Shown here: one piece after another, positions 59,491 to 64,000 of the stretch | Position numbering within the stretch: the first letter of the stretch is position 1 | Layout of the letters: each line of letters opens with the position of its first letter | Source of the DNA: Phalacrocorax aristotelis | Lineage: Eukaryota; Chordata; Aves; Suliformes; Phalacrocoracidae | NCBI RefSeq assembly: GCF_949628215.1 | Contig: NC_134288.1 | Location: 1,054,001-1,118,000 of the forward strand | Reading direction: 5' to 3' | Length of the DNA: 64,000 bases | The notes under the pieces: model-generated | What the model was told of the DNA's origin: nothing | Database searches by the model: none | What the model saw: only the letters and a program-made list of their open reading frames with translations | Position numbers and translations under genes: made by a program

Positions 59491-62400
59491 AATAAGGTAA
59501 GAAATCCTGAGCACTGAAATTCAGGAATGAGGTTGGGGGTAACAGGTGGTTCTGCAAAAGTATCGGGCAGCATTCGGCAGTGCTGCAGGAAGGGGAGAGG
59601 AGGTTGTGAAAGGCTAGGAGGGGAGCAGAGGACAGAATGAAAACAGTCATGGCACCACTGTGGTCTGCTGTCATGTTGAATATTAAGTGAGTGTCAGGTC
59701 ATCCCATCTCAGAAAAGTCCTTGCTTCTAACTGCTAGAAGTAGAGTAAGTGTCTCTGTGGGTTTTTGCTTTTTTCTTTTTTTTTTTTTTTTTTAGCAGCA
59801 AATACTATGTACTGGAGGCAGACAAGGACTGCCTAGGTGGACATCAAATATAAAAGGGAGTTGAATGTGGTCCAGACCTTTGCCCCAATCTGTCAGCTGT
59901 GCCATAAAAGAAGGACTGAGAGTGACAGAGAGTGCACTGCCCACTTTGACATCTTTCTGAATTTGTCCCTTTTTTTGCTGCCTTCCTTGCCACTGCTGGA
60001 AGTGAAAAGCTCAGTTTTGGCCTGAACACAAGCTAATAAATGCTTGGGGTTTTGGTGAGAGAAAACAAAAGGAACTTGTTTTGGGCACCAAATCAAAAAG
60101 TAAATTGTTCTCACACCACTGTTCACTGTTACCATGTATAGCAATTACTGCCATGGCAACAGATATTTTCAAGATCCAGCCAAGTTCTTACAGGGCTGCA
60201 ACATAAGTTCTGATACTTGCTCTTTGTGTAGCTATTAATAACTGTGTTTTCCCCCCTTGTAGCCAGGAAGTTTCTTCTTCCTTGTGTACTGTGTGAGGGA
60301 TAAGCTCATTTTAAATCAATTGTGGGGAGAAGTGACACTGGGGATTTCCTGGTTTTTTTTTTGTTCTGGAGATCCTGTCTGGTGCTGCCAGCTCTCCAGC
60401 CACCTCCTGAGCTGAGCTGGGCTGTCTCTCTTGTGCTATTTATAAGAAAGCCCAGTCTGAATTTTTTTTTATTTTATTTTATTATTTTTTTTTATTCTTT
60501 TTTTTTTTTCCTCTTTTCCCTTAAACCAGGACAAACGGATGACACGTTTACTCTTCCAGCTATGCACAGAAGTGTAAGTGTGTATTTCAGGCTGACTTGG
60601 TCAAGGGGAGGATCCGCTGCCAATTAAACATGATCTGAGGCAAGCTCTGGTCTGCATGATTTCTTTCCTTATCTCCTGGTCATTTAAGCATGATAAACCC
60701 TGTGTATTCAAACTTGTAGCGCAACTGTTCTTGGCAGTAGTTGAGTTTAGCTATGTTTAAAACCCCCAAGTGCACATCCACCTTCTCCCAGCTGCATTAG
60801 CGCGCCTGTATGAATCTCCCGTGAGTTGGAAGCATGTCAGGAAAAAAAACATTGGCAGGTCTTTTGGCACCTGATTGAGGAGCTGTGGAAAAGGTGGTGC
60901 TTGGGCTTTTGCTCGTGCCAGTGGTTCCTCTTGAGCCTGAGCATCTGATGCACTGCAGTGGCTGAGGACCAAGGTCATGAGTCTGTCCCCAGCTCTGCTT
61001 CTGGTTGTAGACAAGTCACAACTGTGCAGCTGTCCAGTTTCATCCCTCTAGAGGAATGTTTTGCCAGGCCAATCTCCTCTCTTCCAGGGAGTTTGCTTTT
61101 CTTCTGCAGAAATATAGCTAGTGACTGTAAAAGTCTCCCAGCCTTACCAACCTAGAGTTAAAAGGAAAAGACTCAATGAGTACTCTGGTTTTCCTTATTT
61201 TCTGGCACTCTCAAGTCTTGCAGCTTCTTCTGATGTCACTGTCTTTGACATCATCCTTCCCCAGATCCCCCTGACTCTCTGGATTGACAGCCTGCCATCA
61301 TAACCGAGAGAAAAAGGTTTAGTGAAAACATGGACTCTTTTATCCTACCAACCTCCCTGGAGAAGCTGAAGAAATGAGCATATGCCCTGCAAAAGGTTGG
61401 TCCAAGGCAAGAAATAATTCAGTTGTGTCCACAGGGAGTGACTGCATCCCTCTCTCATTGCTGCTCTGCCTGTTTCTTGGGAGGGTCCGTTGAATGCAGT
61501 ACCACTGGAGGGCTGCAGCTCCCTGGGGAGGCAGTGCCGCAATGTGGGAGCTCAGGTGGGTGACCCTGGCTGGGACAGTGCCAGCTCACACAGCCCAGCT
61601 GGTTTTCTTCCTGGACATCTCCAAGAAACAACTGAGGCCCTTTTTGAGAGCCTTTGATGACTGACACAGTTATTCACCAATAACTAGCTTCTTGCTGCTC
61701 TTGGGAAGGTCAATTCCACCACCTTTGTTTCTATGACATGGTGAGAGCAAAGGCAGATTTTGGGCTTTGACTAATGCTTTGTTCTGACGCGTGAGATGGC
61801 AGAAATGTTCAGCTTTAAAAAGGCTGTGACTGCATTTTAAAGCAAGGTTGAGCGACTTGGTCCTTGTTTCTCATTAAATCAAGCCAGATCTTGTTAATGA
61901 CAAAGCACCAGAACTACACATATTTAGTATATTTGTTTATTGGAGTTTGAAGGCATTACTATAGCCACTGCTAGTCATGCAGGGGCAAATGTGTAGCACA
62001 CAAAGAAGAGGTTGAAATACAGCTCACGGGATGTGACTCCTACCCACACCGTAATGTTTTGGAGACAATCGGGAAAAGAATATTAGTTTGGGGCAACACT
62101 TAACACGCCTTTCCTTTCAGAGGAAACTTTTTTTTTCCTGGTTTATTACATCAGAAAAATAAATGGAAAACAATGGGAAAAAATCAAACACAGGCTGTGT
62201 TTTTCATCCGAAACTGCTCATTCACTTGTTGATAGGCAAGCTTTTCGGAGATCAGGGTGTGCGTGGAGCAGGGAACCGTGTGCTGCTCTGTGGGGGAAGC
62301 GCGTGGGAAGGGGAAGCTCTGGGGCTGCGTGAGGGGACTGATCCTGTGGGTCCAGTTCATTGCCTTTGCAGCACTCTTACTGTGTCATGTCTGATGCGCT

Positions 62401-64000
62401 TTTTGTTTAGTGATTCCTGTAGGCAAAACAAATGTAAGAAATTGATTTCTCACGGAAAAGAGGTTTTTTTGCTTATTGTTTTATGAAGGGTTTATGAGCT
62501 CTGTGGCTGAGGTTTTTGGCTATTTATTTACTGCCTCTCTTCCCTTGCCAGAGGAAATTCGTGTGCTATGGGCTGGGGAAAATGACAACTCTGAAGCACG
62601 GAGTCCCGATGGGATGAGTTTCCTGGTAGCAGCTCGGGGTGCAGGGGAGAGTTGTTCATTTGTGGACTTTGTGTTTCCTATTGCCTTTGACTCACAGCCA
62701 AATTCCTCTGCCGTCCCAGCATTGTAGTGGTTAACTTGAGTCATGCTTAACAAGCTTGGACAGCTAATACTTCCAAGAGCTTCTCTGCATTTGCTCCTGC
62801 TTAGTTTTTTCAACAGAGTCGGCAGAGACAGCTGCAGCTGGAGAGATTTGCTGAAGAACAAAACGGCCTAAAAAAGTTGTGATGAAACAGCGTTATCTTT
62901 GTTTTATACTTTTACCCACCAGTGTCTTGTGGGCTCTGCTAGCTGAGAAATAACCCAATCCCTTGCAAACTGCATCTGTTGTGCATGAGTTTTCAAGGGA
63001 CTCTGTGTTTCAGCTAATAAATGACTGTCAGCCCTTTAAATGAAGAAAGACAGAGGGCCATTATTTTGCTAATGCCACGCATTTAGGAATGTTGCTGCTT
63101 CAAATATGTAGCTTTGCAGACTGAAAGCCTTGTGCTCTGCAATCGGGCTATTTGTAGGGAGTCAACAGCTGGCACCCTCGGTGACACCGGGCAGTCTGTG
63201 TATGGCCTTGCCTTGCAGGTGCTCCACCCTGTAATTACAACCTTGGTCTGCTCCTGCCCCACACCGCTGCCGGCTCCTGTGCCTCCTTTAGAAAAGCTGA
63301 AGTTGTGGTGGGTTTTTTGTGGTCTGGTGGAGTTATTTTAGACCCGAGGTGGGTGTCTCAAGAGATCCTTTTAGTCCCCATCCCTGCGTGCTCTTGCTAA
63401 GGCAGCTGACCGGTCCCAAGGTACCAGCTGATGGGTTTCTTTTTTCTGGTTTTGTAGGTTTCTTTTTTGTTCCTGTCTTCCCAGTCTTTACTCACTGACA
63501 TCATTCAGAAACCTCTGTAAATGTTTTTTTCCTTGTAGCTCAGTGTTCCCTTGTGTAGCAAATGAACACCTCTGTGCCTGGTGTAAATGGGTCTCTGGCA
63601 CCTGGCTGTTTGCTTTGTTCCATCATGGCTGCCATGGTCTCTGCTTTCAATGAAGATAGTACAAAAATTGTTTTTCCTTTCTGTATGAGGAAACCATGCC
63701 CCGTAGCAGTGCAGCATGTTTATGGCTGTGCAATGCCTTGCATGACTTCACTAAGCCCAGGATAATCTATCCATGCACAGAAATGATGAAAATCAGTTGG
63801 CTGCAGAGTCCTGTTCCTCACACAGTGTGAGTGGTGTGAGCTGCCAGGGTGGTGGAGCAAGTTGCTGGGTTTATGTGGTGGGGCAGCTTTTCCAGAACAG
63901 CTTCTGATTGTGGAGTCTCCTGTTCCTGGGCTGCTCTCCTTGGCATAGACTGCCTGAGGCAGCTGGTGCAGGGTCCCTGGCAGTAAGGGCTTTGTGGCAG
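59491..64000 (+). other. Presumed intron, distal part
   Basis: Poly(T) at about 59766-59794 and a T-rich tract at about 60459-60515 are the only simple repeats. No exon is recognised up to the window edge. In particular the PHF20 start exon, which I would recognise, is not here. Confidence 0.5.

Noticed and set aside
1-64000. CRISPR arrays, operons, riboswitches or other prokaryotic systems
   Set aside because: The window is vertebrate nuclear DNA. The only regular array is the 16-bp minisatellite, which has no spacers.

Overview
The window is nuclear DNA of a bird. Three things show this: vertebrate split genes with GT-AG introns, chicken-repeat-1 (CR1) LINEs with the typical terminal ATTCTATG repeats, and a short alpharetrovirus-like solo LTR. 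The species cannot be named from sequence alone.

The only complete gene I can prove is RBM39 (CAPER-alpha) on the minus strand. It fills roughly 585-32520. Sixteen coding exons and one noncoding first exon were placed by matching conserved protein segments to GT-AG borders. The coding parts sum to 1569 nt, which is 522 codons plus a stop with no frame break, so the copy looks intact. The order along the protein is an N-terminal RS region, RRM1, RRM2, a linker and a C-terminal UHM-type RRM3. The intron between exons 2 and 3 holds a strong candidate poison exon with an in-frame stop. Introns also carry CR1 fragments of different ages. The promoter is a CpG island (about 31660-32900) with two perfect TCTCGCGAGA palindromes.

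From 32.9 to 45.3 kb is a spacer. It holds a perfect tRNA-Glu(TTC) gene on the minus strand (35329-35400), a young 5'-truncated CR1 (about 35810-36641), an older CR1 piece (about 41372-41600), small tandem repeats, and three exon-like open frames that I cannot assign.

A second CpG island (about 45290-46560) has splice donors on the plus strand. Head-to-head position next to RBM39 suggests it is the first exon of PHF20, as in mammalian RBM39-PHF20 synteny. No PHF20 coding exon was found, so 46-64 kb is probably its first intron. That stretch holds a 29-copy, error-free 16-bp minisatellite (49981-50444), two old CR1 reverse-transcriptase remnants, and a solo LTR with a 6-bp target duplication (58760-59004).

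Most long open frames are chance products of GC-rich islands or of the tandem repeat. I see no new multi-gene system. The items most worth checking are the poison exon, the minisatellite, the solo LTR, the CGCG-element promoter and the unassigned exon-like frames.
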